A stretch of DNA of 61,369 bases from the NCBI RefSeq assembly GCF_009835145.1, contig NZ_APKE01000037.1:1-61369 (forward strand), given 5' to 3'. This DNA is from Profundibacterium mesophilum KAUST100406-0324. GTDB taxonomy: Bacteria > Pseudomonadota > Alphaproteobacteria > Rhodobacterales > Rhodobacteraceae. The notes beneath the pieces are model-generated. The model did not search any database and was not told the DNA's origin. It worked only from the letters and a program-made list of their open reading frames with translations. How positions within the stretch are numbered: position 1 is the first letter of the stretch; the number at the start of each line of letters is the position of its first letter. Both the position numbers and the translations under genes were made by a program. Shown piece after piece: positions 43,855 through 55,795 of this stretch.

Positions 43855-45354
43855 ATGGATCATTCGCAGATACTCGAGGCGTGCGGGCTGCCGCACGGCA
43901 CCGATGGGCCGGGAGGCCTTGCCGTGACCACGCCCGTCGATGGCAGCGTCATCGCGCGGCTTTCCCAGCACAGTCCCGCGCAGGCGCAGGAGGCGATCGA
44001 TCGCGCCGCCGCGGCCTTCGAGATCTGGCGCGACGTGCCGGCGCCGCGGCGCGGGGCCCTCGTGCGCCTGATCGGCAAGGAGCTGCGTGCCGAGAAGGAA
44101 AATCTCGCCAGGCTGGTTTCCCTCGAATGTGGCAAGATCGTTCAGGAGGGGCGGGGCGAGGTCCAGGAGATGATCGACATCTGCGACTTCGCCCTTGGCC
44201 TGTCGCGGCAGCTCTACGGGCTGACGATCGCCTCCGAGCGCCCCGGCCACGCGATGCGCGAGACCTGGCACCCGATGGGCGTCTGCGCGATCATCACGGC
44301 GTTCAATTTCCCCGTTGCGCCCTGGTGCTGGAATGCCGCGCTGGCGCTCGTCTGCGGGGATCCGATCATCGCCAAGCCCTCGGAGAAGGCCCCGCTTTGC
44401 GCCCTCGCGGTGCAGCGTATCTGCGAGCGGGCCCTCGAGCGGTTCGGCGACGCGCCGGATGGCCTCGTGCAGACCCTGGTGGGGGGCGCCGAGCTTGGGG
44501 CCGCCCTCGCAGCCTCGCCGCGGGTCGCGATCGTGTCGGCCACGGGCTCGGTTCCCATGGGCCGGAAGGTCGCCGGCGCTGCGGCCGAGCGCATGGGGCG
44601 CTGCATCCTCGAGCTGGGCGGGAACAACGCGATGATCATCGCGCCCTCGGCCGATCTGGAGCTGGCCGTGCGTGCCGCGGTCTTCTCGGCGGTCGGCACG
44701 GCGGGGCAGCGTTGCACCTCGCTGCGCCGGCTGATCGTGCACGAGGATGTCGCCGACGGCGTGATCACCCGCCTGCGCCACGCCTATGACGGGCTCAGGA
44801 TCGGTGATCCGCTGGCCGAGGAGACCCTGGTCGGCCCGCTGATCGATAGCGATGCGGGGACGGCGATGAGCGCGGCGCTGGAGCGTGCCGCGGCGCAGGG
44901 CGGAACGGTGCATGGCGGCGCCCCGGTGCTCGGCGATCGCTTTCCCGGCGCCACCTACCGGCAACCGGCCCTCGTGGAGATGCCCGAGCAGAGCGACGTG
45001 GTGCATGCCGAGACCTTCGCGCCCATCCTCTATGTCATGCGTTACCGGACGCTCGACGAGGCCATCGCGCTGCAAAACGCGGTTCCCCAAGGGCTGTCAT
45101 CGTGCATCTTCTCCACCGACATCCGCGAATGCGAGCGGTTCCTGTCGGCCTCCGGCTCCGATTGCGGCATCGCCAACGTCAATATCGGGCCGTCGGGCGC
45201 CGAGATCGGCGGGGCATTCGGCGGGGAGAAGGAAACGGGCGGCGGCCGCGAAAGCGGCTCTGACGCCTGGAAAGGCTACATGCGCCGGCAGACGGCGACC
45301 GTGAACTGGTCGCGCGAGTTGCCCCTTGCGCAGGGCATCCGCTTCGATCTTTAA
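43855..45354 (+). CDS. Aldehyde dehydrogenase, ALDH7 (antiquitin) type
   Basis: A 499-residue NAD(P)+ aldehyde dehydrogenase like piperideine-6-carboxylate/alpha-aminoadipic semialdehyde dehydrogenase in lysine breakdown. N151 (TAFNFPVAPW), E253 (LELGGNNAM) and C287 (AGQRCTSLRR) complete the active site; NFPVAPWCWNAALALVCGDP and CGIANVNIGPSGAEIGGAFGGEKETGGGRESGSD are typical of ALDH7. It lies next to an ArgE-like deacetylase and a class III aminotransferase, which may supply the semialdehyde. Specificity is inferred from family only. Confidence 0.88.
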   Translation: MDHSQILEACGLPHGTDGPGGLAVTTPVDGSVIARLSQHSPAQAQEAIDRAAAAFEIWRDVPAPRRGALVRLIGKELRAEKENLARLVSLECGKIVQEGRGEVQEMIDICDFALGLSRQLYGLTIASERPGHAMRETWHPMGVCAIITAFNFPVAPWCWNAALALVCGDPIIAKPSEKAPLCALAVQRICERALERFGDAPDGLVQTLVGGAELGAALAASPRVAIVSATGSVPMGRKVAGAAAERMGRCILELGGNNAMIIAPSADLELAVRAAVFSAVGTAGQRCTSLRRLIVHEDVADGVITRLRHAYDGLRIGDPLAEETLVGPLIDSDAGTAMSAALERAAAQGGTVHGGAPVLGDRFPGATYRQPALVEMPEQSDVVHAETFAPILYVMRYRTLDEAIALQNAVPQGLSSCIFSTDIRECERFLSASGSDCGIANVNIGPSGAEIGGAFGGEKETGGGRESGSDAWKGYMRRQTATVNWSRELPLAQGIRFDL

Positions 45355-45356
45355 GC

Positions 45357-46517
45357 TCAGGCCGCCAGGCGGCCGGCCAGTCCGCGCAACATCTCGAGAC
45401 AGGCGGCAAGCTGCGCCGTCTCGAGATACTCGTCCGGCCGATGCGCCTGGGCGATCGCGCCGGGGCCGCAGACGACGACATCGGCGCCGAGCGACTGGAA
45501 CAGCCCCGCCTCGGTTCCGAAGGCCACGAGCTCGGCCCCGTTCTGCCCGGTCAGGCCGAGCATCAGCTCGCGCGCGGCATTCTCCTCCATCGGCTCGAGC
45601 CCGGCCACCTCGCCGATGATCTCCGTACGGATGGTGGCCTCCGGATGCACGGCGCGCATCGCCGGCAAAAGCCGGGCCTCGACATGGTCGGTGATCTGCG
45701 CGCGCACCCAGTCGGCATCCGCCTGGCTGACCGGGCGCATCTCCCAATCGACCCGCGCGCGCCCCGGGATGACGTTATGCGCGGTGCCGCCGCTCAGCGC
45801 CCCGGTGTTGATCGTCGTCCAAGGGGGATCGAAGCGCCCCCCGGCCGGCGCCCGCGCCTTCAGCGCTTCCTTCAGCTCCATCAGGCGGTGGACATAGGAC
45901 ACGGCGGCCTCGACCGCGTTCACGCCCCGATCCGGCGCCGAGCCGTGACCCTCGAGACCGGTGAAATGGGCGCTGTACTCGCAGCAGCCCTTGTGCCCCT
46001 CGATGACCTTCATCTGCGTCGGCTCGCCGATCACGACGAGGTCCGGCCGCAGGCCCTTGCGCTCCAGGAGGCCCACCAGCCTTTGGGCGCCGAGACAGCC
46101 GACCTCCTCGTCATGGGTAAAGGCGAAATGGACCGGCTTGCGCAGCCGCCGCGACGCAAGAAGCGGTGCCATCGCGACACATGCCGCGATGAAACCCTTC
46201 ATGTCGCAGCTGCCGCGACCGAAGAGACGCCCATCCCGCTCCTGCATGACGAAGGGATCTGAGCTCCAGCTCTGCTCTGCGACGGGCACGACATCCGTAT
46301 GCCCCGACAGCACCAGGCCGCCGGTGTCGCCCTCGCCGATCGTGGCGAACAGGTTGGCCTTGCCGCCGCTCTCGTCGGCCTGGATCTCGATCCGCGCGCC
46401 CGCCTCCCCGAGCCGCTCGGCCAGATGGGCGATCAAGTCCAAATTGCTGTCATGCGAGACGGTCGGAAAAGCGAACAGCGTCCCCAGGATGTCCCTCGCG
46501 CGGTCCAGATCGTCCAT
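45357..46517 (-). CDS. argE: Acetylornithine deacetylase (M20 family)
   Basis: A 386-residue zinc hydrolase removing the acetyl group from N-acetylornithine or a related N-acyl amino acid. SGHTDVVPV holds a zinc His and Asp; RGSCDMKGF supplies the bridging Asp; THDEEVGCLGA the catalytic Glu; and GLEGHGSAPDRGVNAV the dimerisation-domain His. AQAHRPDEYLE near the end contains the last zinc His. AAGGAG eight bases before the ATG comes from the tail of a dispersed repeat. Linkage to a class III aminotransferase rather than arg genes suggests a catabolic role is possible. Confidence 0.85.
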   Translation of the reverse strand: MDDLDRARDILGTLFAFPTVSHDSNLDLIAHLAERLGEAGARIEIQADESGGKANLFATIGEGDTGGLVLSGHTDVVPVAEQSWSSDPFVMQERDGRLFGRGSCDMKGFIAACVAMAPLLASRRLRKPVHFAFTHDEEVGCLGAQRLVGLLERKGLRPDLVVIGEPTQMKVIEGHKGCCEYSAHFTGLEGHGSAPDRGVNAVEAAVSYVHRLMELKEALKARAPAGGRFDPPWTTINTGALSGGTAHNVIPGRARVDWEMRPVSQADADWVRAQITDHVEARLLPAMRAVHPEATIRTEIIGEVAGLEPMEENAARELMLGLTGQNGAELVAFGTEAGLFQSLGADVVVCGPGAIAQAHRPDEYLETAQLAACLEMLRGLAGRLAA

Positions 46518-46527
46518 GTGCCGCGCT

Positions 46528-46575
46528 CCTTCAGCTTCGTCGAAATACCTCGGGGGTCCGGGGGCAGGCCCCCGG
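46528..46575 (-). repeat. Dispersed Rhodobacterales-type repeat, copy D
   Basis: On the minus strand: a hairpin (CCGGGGGC/GCCCCCGG around 2 bases), then GGTATTT-cga-CGAAGCTGAAGG. The tail GAAGGAG forms the Shine-Dalgarno of argE, mirroring copy C before glcE. It lies between the aminotransferase and argE in the same orientation as both. Confidence 0.8.
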
Positions 46576-46584
46576 TCCGTCCTC

Positions 46585-47961
46585 TCAGCCCAGGACCTCG
46601 GCCACCGCGTCGCGTGCCGCCGATACGATCGTGTCGGCCTCCTCGCGCGTCAGGCACAGCGGCGGCGCGAAGCCGAGGATATCGCCTTGCGGCATCGCCC
46701 GCGCGATCACCCCGCGCGACAGCATCGCCGCGACGACCTTCGGTGCGACCTTGCCGGCCGGATCGTAGAAGCGCCGGGCCTCGCGGTCCTCGACCAGTTC
46801 GACGGCGGCGAGCATTCCGTCGCCGCGCACCTCTCCCACGTTGCGGTGCCCGCCGAGCGCATCCGTCAGGCCTTCGCGCAGGTAGCGCCCGACGGTGCCC
46901 GCGTTCTCGACCAGTCCGAGGCTGTCGATCAGCTTGAGATTGGCCACGCCCGCCGCCGCGCCGATGGGATGCGCGGAGTAGGTCCAGCCATGGCCGATCG
47001 CACCGTTCTCGTCGGTGCCCTGCTCGAGCACCTTCCACATCTTGTCGCCCACGATCGAGCCCGACAGCGGCGCGTAGGCGGATGTCAGACCCTTGGCGAT
47101 GGTGATGAGATCGGGCCGGATGCCGTAATGGTCGGAACCCATCATCGTGCCGAGCCGGCCGAAGCCGGTGACGACCTCGTCGGCAACCAGCAGGATGTCG
47201 TGCTTCTCGAGAACCTTCTGGATCGCCTCCCAGTAGCCGGCGGGGGGCGGGACGATGCCGCCCGTCCCCAGGATCGGCTCGGCGACCATGGCGGCGATCG
47301 TGTCCGCACCCTCGCGCGCGATCAGCTCCTCGAGCCTTGCGGCGCAATGGGCGGTGAAGGCCGCCTCGTCCATCGAGATGTCTTCGCGGCGGAAGAAATA
47401 GGGCGCCTCGGTATGGATCACCGTGTCGAGAGGCAGGTCGAACTTCTTGTGGAAAAGCTCGAGCCCGGTCAGCGAGCCGGTCATCAGCCCCGAGCCGTGA
47501 TAGCCGCGCCAGCGCGAGATGATCTTCTTCTTCTGCGGCCGTCCCAGGATGTTGTTGTAGTACCAGATCAACTTGATGTTGGTCTCGTTCGCATCCGAGC
47601 CGCCGAGCCCGAAATAGACCTTGGACATGCCGGCGGGCGCGCGGTCGAGCACCATTTTCGACAGGGTTATCGAGGCTTCCGTGCCATGGCCGACATAGGC
47701 ATGGTAATAGGCCAGCTCGCGCGCCTGCTCGGCGATCGCATCGGCGATCTCGGTGCGGCCATAGCCCACGTTCACGCAGTAGAGCCCCGCGAAGCCGTCG
47801 AGAAGCCTGTTGCCGTCGCGATCCTCGATATGCACCCCGGAGCCTGACTTCACGATGCGCGATGCGCTCTCGCCGCGCGCGTGCTGGGCGAGATGCGTGG
47901 AGGGGTGGAACATGTTCTCGCGGTCCCAGGCGTCGAGCTGGTCGTTTCTCAAATCATCCAT
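46585..47961 (-). CDS. Class III PLP-dependent aminotransferase (omega-amine:pyruvate type)
   Basis: A 458-residue fold type I aminotransferase. GLYCVNVGYGRTEIADAI is near the N-terminus, YFGLGGSDANETNIKL binds the cofactor phosphate, RWRGYHGSG stacks on PLP, LLVADEVVTGFGRLG contains the Asp that binds the pyridine nitrogen, and DLITIAKGLTSAYAPL holds the Schiff-base Lys. The second ATG (MDDLRND) is chosen because AGGAG is 8 bases before it, while the first ATG (MVRSPD) has none. Neighbour genes (ALDH7, ArgE-like) would fit conversion of a diamine or lysine-type substrate to a semialdehyde. Specific substrate unknown. Confidence 0.87.
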   Translation of the reverse strand: MDDLRNDQLDAWDRENMFHPSTHLAQHARGESASRIVKSGSGVHIEDRDGNRLLDGFAGLYCVNVGYGRTEIADAIAEQARELAYYHAYVGHGTEASITLSKMVLDRAPAGMSKVYFGLGGSDANETNIKLIWYYNNILGRPQKKKIISRWRGYHGSGLMTGSLTGLELFHKKFDLPLDTVIHTEAPYFFRREDISMDEAAFTAHCAARLEELIAREGADTIAAMVAEPILGTGGIVPPPAGYWEAIQKVLEKHDILLVADEVVTGFGRLGTMMGSDHYGIRPDLITIAKGLTSAYAPLSGSIVGDKMWKVLEQGTDENGAIGHGWTYSAHPIGAAAGVANLKLIDSLGLVENAGTVGRYLREGLTDALGGHRNVGEVRGDGMLAAVELVEDREARRFYDPAGKVAPKVVAAMLSRGVIARAMPQGDILGFAPPLCLTREEADTIVSAARDAVAEVLG

Positions 47962-48071
47962 GTCCGGGCTCCTCACCATGCTGCGATCATGTCCACTGCA
48001 CTATTACAGATCGGCGAGGGGCGCAAAGGGTGTAAGGCCCGTGCCCGGCCCCGGGGGCGCTCGGGAGTCGC

Positions 48072-49111
48072 TCAGGGGTCGGTCCGGGACCCGGTGCGGG
48101 GGCCGGTGCGGGGGGCCTCGAAGACGAAACGGGTCTGCTGGGCATAGGATGTGCCCGGTGTCAGCAGCAGCGAGGGAAAATCGGGATGGTGCAGCGCGCC
48201 GGGCCACAGCTGCGGCTCGAAGGCCAGCCCCGCGCGGTTGCCGTAGGGGGGGCCGTGCAGGGTCGCGAAATCCTCGCTGTCGAGCGGCGCCATGTCGAAG
48301 ACCTGGATGCCGGGCTCGGTCGTGTCGATCCGCAACGAGACCCCGGAGCGCCCCGTCAGGCGCAGGGCGGGAACGGGGGCGGGCCGGCGCGCGCGGGCAA
48401 GGCAGAAGTTGTGATCGATGCGTCCCGTTTTTTGCGGATCGAGCCGCACCGGATCGCGGTAGTCGAAACGGGTCCCGGCCACGGGGGCGATTTCCCCGGT
48501 CGGCAGGTTCTCGGGCGACATCGGCAGGTAGTGCTCGGCATCGATCGAAAGGCTCTGACCGCTCCAGTCGGCCCCGCCATCCATCGTCCAGTAGCCGTGA
48601 TGGGCGATGTTCATGGCGGTCAGGTGGTCGGTCTCGGCACCGATATCGAGCCGCAGCGTCGAGGGCGCCTCGATGGCATAGCGTGCCGTGATGCGCCGAT
48701 TGCCGGGGAAGCCGCCATCGCCATGGGCAAGGTCGATCGCAAGGCTCACATGCGCCTCGCCGCGCTCCACGATGCGCCAGAGCTCAAATTGCGTGCCCGC
48801 GCGCCCCGAATGGAGCGTCGCGCCCCCCATGTTGTCCTCGAAGCGGTATCGCGCGCCGCCGATCATCGCCTCCGCGCCCTTGATGCGGTTCGCGACGGGG
48901 CCGATCACCGCGCCGAAATGCGCAAGCGGTCCGAGATAGGCGGCCAGGTCGGGCGCGCCGAGCGTGAGCCCGTGATCGACGCCGTCGAGCCTGACATCCT
49001 GCAAGATCGCGCCGAGGGTGAGGATGCGCACGCGCAGCGCGCCGCCCGAAAGCGCGATCGTCTCCACCGCGCGCCCGCCTGGCAGGTGGCCCATCACCTG
49101 CACCGCGCCGC

Positions 49112-49115
<4 letters not shown>
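48072..49115 (-). CDS. galM: Aldose 1-epimerase
   Basis: A 347-residue mutarotase interconverting alpha and beta galactose or glucose. VIGPVANRIKGA and GATLHSGRAG (catalytic His region) lie in the first half, NIAHHGYWTMDG contains the conserved second His, and GLAFEPQLWPGALHHPDFPS carries the catalytic Glu. The GTG start, overlapping the beta-galactosidase stop (GTGA), is preceded by GGAGG at 5 bases and is preferred over an ATG 21 bases later. It ends the leftward sugar gene run and supplies the right anomer after galactoside hydrolysis. Confidence 0.9.
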
Positions 49116-51016
<1,901 letters not shown>

Positions 51017-51158
51017 GGGGAACGCTCGTGGATATGGAAGGCGGAGAGGGCGGAACGGGCCGCGCACCGGGCCGTGGCGGGGCCCGGAACGATGGGGCGG
51101 GGCGCGAGGGGGTAGGGCACGAGGAGGCGATGAGCGCGGCGCCGGACGGGGGCGTGCC

Positions 51159-52010
51159 TCAAGGGATCACCCGCGGCTCCGGGCGGCCGGTGCCCGCGCC
51201 GGTGACGGCGAAGGTGCTGCCCTGGCCTTGCGGTGCGCCGCCCTCCATGTCCTGCGCCGCGCTGGTGCAATAGAGGACCGACAGGTCGGGACCGCCGAAG
51301 GCGGGACAGGTGGGCTGCTTGGCGGGCAGGGACACGGTGCGGATTTCCGTTCCATCGGGTGCGTAGCAGGCCAGGCGCCCGGCGCCGTATTGCGCGCTCC
51401 ACAGGTTGCCGGCCGCATCGATGACGGCCCCGTCGGGCCGCAGGCCGCGCGGGCCGAGGTCGAGCCAGTCGGTCGCCGGCCCCGTGGGCCAGCCATCCTC
51501 GCCGAGCGGTACGCGGCAGATCACCGCGCGGGCGGTGTCGGTGAAATGGGCAAGCCGGCCATCGGCGGAGAAGCAGATCGCATTGGGAATGGTCAGATCG
51601 CCGAAGAGGCGGCGCATCTCGCCGCGATGATAGCGCCAGATCGCGCCCGCTCCCGGCTCGGCCCGCCGGCCCATCGTGCTGATCCAGAAGCCGCCATGCG
51701 GATCGGCGCGCCCGTCATTGGAACGCGTCTCGGGCCGGTCCGCCTCCAGATCGCACAGAGGCGCCGTCTCGCCATCGGAAATGGCAAAGCGCATCAGGGC
51801 GCGGTCGCCGGCGACGATCAGGGTGTCGTCGTCGATCCAGCCCGCGGCCGAGACCGGCCCGTCGAAGGTCCAGTGCCGCGCGCCGCCCGCCATGCGCGTC
51901 AGCAGGCGGCAGGCATTGATGTCGAACCAGAAAAGCTGTTGCCGGCCGGGATGCCATAGCGGGCCTTCGCCCAGATCGCAGGCCCGCGCATCGTGAACTT
52001 TCACCCTCAT
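51159..52010 (-). CDS. SMP-30/gluconolactonase family sugar lactonase
   Basis: A 283-residue six-bladed beta-propeller lactonase. [19 protein letters not shown] contains the metal-binding Glu, [20 protein letters not shown] the metal-binding Asn, and [19 protein letters not shown] another metal ligand pair; [14 protein letters not shown] holds the catalytic Asp. In this locus it probably opens galactonolactone. Its stop side is 142 bases from beta-galactosidase and its ATG overlaps the dgoA stop by 4 bases. Confidence 0.9.
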   Translation of the reverse strand: MRVKVHDARACDLGEGPLWHPGRQQLFWFDINACRLLTRMAGGARHWTFDGPVSAAGWIDDDTLIVAGDRALMRFAISDGETAPLCDLEADRPETRSNDGRADPHGGFWISTMGRRAEPGAGAIWRYHRGEMRRLFGDLTIPNAICFSADGRLAHFTDTARAVICRVPLGEDGWPTGPATDWLDLGPRGLRPDGAVIDAAGNLWSAQYGAGRLACYAPDGTEIRTVSLPAKQPTCPAFGGPDLSVLYCTSAAQDMEGGAPQGQGSTFAVTGAGTGRPEPRVIP

Positions 52011-52612
52011 CGGGACAATGCATCCCATGCGTCCACCAGGGTGGCGGCTCGCGCGGCGATGTCCTCCACCGCGTCACCGGGCCTGTAGAGGTTCGAGCCG
52101 AGGCCGAAGCCGCTGGCCCCGGCGGCCCGCCATTGAGCGAATTGCGGCGCGCCGACACCGCCGACCATGAACAGCTCCGCCTCGTGCGGGAGCACAGCGC
52201 GCAGCGCCTTCAGACCCTCCGGGCCAAGCTGGAAGGCCGGGAATATCTTGATCCCGCTGGCGCCCGCGGCAAGGGCGGCGAAGCATTCGGTCGCGGTGAG
52301 CGCGCCGGGATAGCTCTCGAGGCCGAGGGCGATGCTCGTCCGGATCACATCGGGATCGGTATTGGGCGAGACGATCATCCTACCCCCCGCCCGTGCCACT
52401 GCCGCCACGTCCTCGATCCCGAGGACCGTGCCCGCCCCGATCACCGCCTCGTGGCCATGCGCCTTCGCCATGGCGGCGATGCTCTCAAGGGGGGAGGGCG
52501 AGTTGAGCGGCACCTCGATCCGGGTGATCCCGGCCGCGATCAGGGCCGCCGTGACCGGAACCGCCTCGTCGGGGTCGATGCCGCGCAGGATGGCGATCAA
52601 AGGGCGGCTCAT
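52007..52612 (-). CDS. dgoA: 2-dehydro-3-deoxy-6-phosphogalactonate aldolase
   Basis: A 201-residue KDPG/KDPGal-type class I aldolase splitting 2-keto-3-deoxy-6-phosphogalactonate into pyruvate and glyceraldehyde-3-phosphate. [25 protein letters not shown] (catalytic Glu), [21 protein letters not shown], and [17 protein letters not shown] with the Schiff-base Lys are all present. The pattern PLNSP and SPNTDP favours the galactonate over the gluconate form. It overlaps dgoK and the lactonase by 4 bases each. Confidence 0.93.
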   Translation of the reverse strand: MSRPLIAILRGIDPDEAVPVTAALIAAGITRIEVPLNSPSPLESIAAMAKAHGHEAVIGAGTVLGIEDVAAVARAGGRMIVSPNTDPDVIRTSIALGLESYPGALTATECFAALAAGASGIKIFPAFQLGPEGLKALRAVLPHEAELFMVGGVGAPQFAQWRAAGASGFGLGSNLYRPGDAVEDIAARAATLVDAWDALSR

Positions 52613-53589
52613 CGTGAGGTCTCCTCGAGGTTGCGGCGGGCGGCGAGAAGCCCCGCGCGGGTCATCGCGTCGCCGCGCGTCTGGATCGGCGAGGACCCCT
52701 GGGCGGCAAGCGCATCGGTGTAGCGCGCGCTCAGCTCGGCCGAGCCGATCAGCGCGACTTGCTGGCCAAGCCAGTAGGGCCGCATCGCCCCCAGTTCCGC
52801 CCCGATCAGCAATCCCGACAGCCTGGCCTGCGCCGTGCCGGCATCCTGGCCGTTGACCAGCTCCTCGGCACGCAGCTCGAAAAGCCGCACCGCAAGCGCC
52901 TCGGGCCGCGACAGCCCGTCGGCGACGGCCTCCTCGAAGACGCCCGTTGGCCAATCCCGGCCCGGCATGCCGAGCGTGTGGCGCAGGACGGTATGCCCGC
53001 CGATCGCGGCATGCAGCTCACCGGTCATCGCGGTGCGGAAGCTGACCACCTCGCCGGCGCTGATGCGTGCCCATTTGCCATGGCTGCCCGGCAGGCAGAT
53101 GACGCCGTCAAAATCGGGATTGTGCAGCAGGAAACCGGCGATCTGCGTCTCCTCGCCGCGCATCACATCCGCCGGGCGGCGCTGGCGCAGGCCGGGGATC
53201 ACGTGGACGGTGACCTGCGCATCATCGATCGGCGCGGTCACGGGGGGCGCGGCGAGGGGCTGGGTCGGAACGTCGCTGTAGGGTGCCTCGATCCAGCCCT
53301 GGCGCGAGCCGACCATGCCGGCGGCGATCACCTGGACGCGTCGGCCGGGGCGGCGCCAGGGGGCGATGAGCTCCAGCAGCACGGGCGCGAACTGCGACTG
53401 CGACAGGCAGCCCATCCCCTTGTCGGACTGCCGCTGCGCAAGGACCGAGCCGCCGGCATCCATCGCCCAGGCCCGCAGGTTCGACGTGCCCCAGTCGATC
53501 CCGATCCAGTCGAAATCGACGGCGCTCGGGACATCGGCGCTTGGGACATCGGCGCGCGGGGCGCCGGGATCATCGGGGGACATGCTCAT
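52609..53589 (-). CDS. dgoK: 2-dehydro-3-deoxygalactonokinase
   Basis: A 326-residue sugar acid kinase phosphorylating 2-keto-3-deoxygalactonate. [16 protein letters not shown] is the phosphate 1 loop of the DgoK family, [18 protein letters not shown] follows, and [13 protein letters not shown] is the second phosphate motif. The first 25 residues carry a short tandem repeat ([10 protein letters not shown]) encoded by a duplicated 15-base unit, so the true start may lie further in. It heads the dgoK-dgoA-lactonase set. Confidence 0.92.
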   Translation of the reverse strand: MSMSPDDPGAPRADVPSADVPSAVDFDWIGIDWGTSNLRAWAMDAGGSVLAQRQSDKGMGCLSQSQFAPVLLELIAPWRRPGRRVQVIAAGMVGSRQGWIEAPYSDVPTQPLAAPPVTAPIDDAQVTVHVIPGLRQRRPADVMRGEETQIAGFLLHNPDFDGVICLPGSHGKWARISAGEVVSFRTAMTGELHAAIGGHTVLRHTLGMPGRDWPTGVFEEAVADGLSRPEALAVRLFELRAEELVNGQDAGTAQARLSGLLIGAELGAMRPYWLGQQVALIGSAELSARYTDALAAQGSSPIQTRGDAMTRAGLLAARRNLEETSR

Positions 53590-53635
53590 GGCCCGAGCAT
53601 AGGCCGCTGCGATGCGGCGGCAAGCGCCCGCCCGA

Positions 53636-55744
53636 TCACAGCCGCACCCCCTCGACGGTCCACATCGTGCCGGGCCAGGCCCAGGGCAGGCGCAGGCCCT
53701 GGGACATCAAGGCCCGGCCCGACAGGGTGACCGGTCCATCCTTGAGCGCCAGCGGCCCGCGGCTTTGCGGGGGCAGGTCCTCGGGGTTGACCAGTCGCAG
53801 CCTGTAGAAGGCATACGGGTCGAGCCCGGCGAGGCGCAGCGGCCGCGGCAGGCTTTGTGCCATGCTGGCCCAAGTGCCGGCGAAGAGGACGAAGCGCCCG
53901 CCATCGGCGGCGATCTGTTGCTCGGCGGTCAGGGCCGGATCGGCACTGTCGAGGGGCAGGATGCGGCCGCGATGCATCCAGTCTCGGTTGGCCTTGTACC
54001 AATCGGTGATCCGCCGCAGCACGTCCATTTCCCCCGCGTCGAGCTCGCGCGGGTCCATCTCGAAACCCATGTGGCGCTGGGCGGCCACCCAGCCGCGGAA
54101 CGCGATGGAGAGGATGCGCCCGGAGCTGTGGCTGGCGCGCGGGCCGACATGGCTGCCGGTCACGGCCGCGGGCAGGAAGAGCGCCGCCTCGTGCTGCATC
54201 CTCAACCGCTCGATCGCGTCGTTGCTGTCGGACAGCCAGACCCTGTGGGTGCGCGACAGGATGCCGGCATCGATCCGGCCCCCTCCCGATGCGCAGCTCT
54301 CGATCTCGACCCCGGGATGGGCGGCGCGCAGGCGATCCAGCAGATCGTAGATCCCGTCGGTCTGGGCCGGGTCGACATGCGGCAGGACGCGGTTGTGATC
54401 CCATTTGAGGTAATCGATGGGATGGGCTCGCAGGAGGGCGCCGATGGCCTCCAGCAGATGCGCGCGCACCTCGGGGCGGGCCATGTCGAGCAGGTATTGC
54501 CCCCGGCCCGGAACCTGCATGGCCGGTCCCAGGAGCCAGTCGGGATTGGCGCGGTAGAGATCGCTGTCGAGATTGACCATCTCGGGTTCGACCCACAGAC
54601 CGAAGGACATGCCCAGCCCGGTCACGTGGTCGATGAGCGGAGCGAGCCCGCCGGGCCACTTGCGCCGGTCCACCTGCCAGTCGCCGAGCGATGTCGTGTC
54701 GTCGTCGCGCCCTTGCGCCGTGCCGCCGAACCATCCGTCGTCGAGTACGAAACGTTCGGCGCCGAGCGCCGCCGCTCGATCGGCGATCGCGATCAGGGCA
54801 TCGGCGGACTGGTCGAAATAGATCGCCTCCCAGCAGTTGTAATGCACCGGGCGGGGGCGGCCGGGATCGGGCCAGGGCACCAGCCGGTCGCGCAGCAGCC
54901 GCTGATGGGCGCGGGCGATGCCAGCCTCTCCCTCGGCGCTGTAGGCGGCGAGCGCGAGGCCGCTCTCGAAGCGGGTCGCGGGGGCGCTTGCCGCGCCGAA
55001 GCTCTTGCCGATCTGCACCTGCCGGCGCCCATCCGCCAGCTCCTCGGCCAGCATCCTGTGTCCGCCGGACCAGGCGAGTTGGAGCGCGAAGACCTCGCCC
55101 GCCGTCTTCGTCGCCCCCCGGCAAGGCAGCAGGACGGCCGGGAAATGCTCGTGCCCCGAGCGCCCGGTGCGCGCCTCGCGCATCCTGATGCCGGCCGACC
55201 AGGGGGTGCGGTTGCGGTGGAACTCGCGCAGCCAGGTGCCGTGGAAGTCAACGATCTCGGTGCCGCATTGCGGACCGGGCAGCACCGGTGCGCTCAGCCA
55301 GGCCAGGCGCATGGGTGTGTCGCTCTCGAGCGTGGCCGAGAGCCGCAGGACGCCGCTCCCCTCCTCGGGTTCGATCCGCGCGGCATGGCGCAGGCCAAGC
55401 ATGGTGTCGACATGATGCAGCACGAGCGCCGCGCCGTCCCGCTCGGCATGGGCGAAGCGCAGCGCGGGCGCGAGGGGCTTGCCGGCGGCATCCGCGATCC
55501 ACAGGCCGGGCTGTCCGGGGAAGGACGCCCCCGGCGAGGGGCAGATGCCGGCCGGGATCGTCGCGTCGAGCGAGCCGCCGGTCAGATCGGAGCGCGCGGC
55601 GGCGGCCAATGCCTCGAGGTCCTCCTCGCGCGGCAGCGGCGCCCCCCAGTAGACGATCTCGGCCATCCGCAGGTCCAGCGGGCCGGGAAGCACCGCGAGG
55701 ACGAGGCTCTGTACGCCGTCATCGACGCGCCAGCAGGTGGTCAT
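53636..55744 (-). CDS. GH36 alpha-galactosidase
   Basis: A 702-residue family 36 alpha-galactosidase acting on melibiose and raffinose-type sugars. NCWEAIYFD and FVLDDGWFGG mark the start of the barrel; D449 in YLKWDHNR is the nucleophile and the SDSNDA motif (505-510) holds the acid/base Asp. GPRASHSSGR and RGWVAAQRHMGFEMDPREL follow, with a beta-sandwich at the C-terminus. There is no signal peptide, so sugars are taken up before cleavage. It lies between dgoK and the sugar ABC permeases. Confidence 0.93.
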   Translation of the reverse strand: MTTCWRVDDGVQSLVLAVLPGPLDLRMAEIVYWGAPLPREEDLEALAAAARSDLTGGSLDATIPAGICPSPGASFPGQPGLWIADAAGKPLAPALRFAHAERDGAALVLHHVDTMLGLRHAARIEPEEGSGVLRLSATLESDTPMRLAWLSAPVLPGPQCGTEIVDFHGTWLREFHRNRTPWSAGIRMREARTGRSGHEHFPAVLLPCRGATKTAGEVFALQLAWSGGHRMLAEELADGRRQVQIGKSFGAASAPATRFESGLALAAYSAEGEAGIARAHQRLLRDRLVPWPDPGRPRPVHYNCWEAIYFDQSADALIAIADRAAALGAERFVLDDGWFGGTAQGRDDDTTSLGDWQVDRRKWPGGLAPLIDHVTGLGMSFGLWVEPEMVNLDSDLYRANPDWLLGPAMQVPGRGQYLLDMARPEVRAHLLEAIGALLRAHPIDYLKWDHNRVLPHVDPAQTDGIYDLLDRLRAAHPGVEIESCASGGGRIDAGILSRTHRVWLSDSNDAIERLRMQHEAALFLPAAVTGSHVGPRASHSSGRILSIAFRGWVAAQRHMGFEMDPRELDAGEMDVLRRITDWYKANRDWMHRGRILPLDSADPALTAEQQIAADGGRFVLFAGTWASMAQSLPRPLRLAGLDPYAFYRLRLVNPEDLPPQSRGPLALKDGPVTLSGRALMSQGLRLPWAWPGTMWTVEGVRL

Positions 55745-55795
55745 GACGCACTGTCCTTTCGTGTCGTTCCGAAGGGGCCGTGGGCCCGGGACGTC

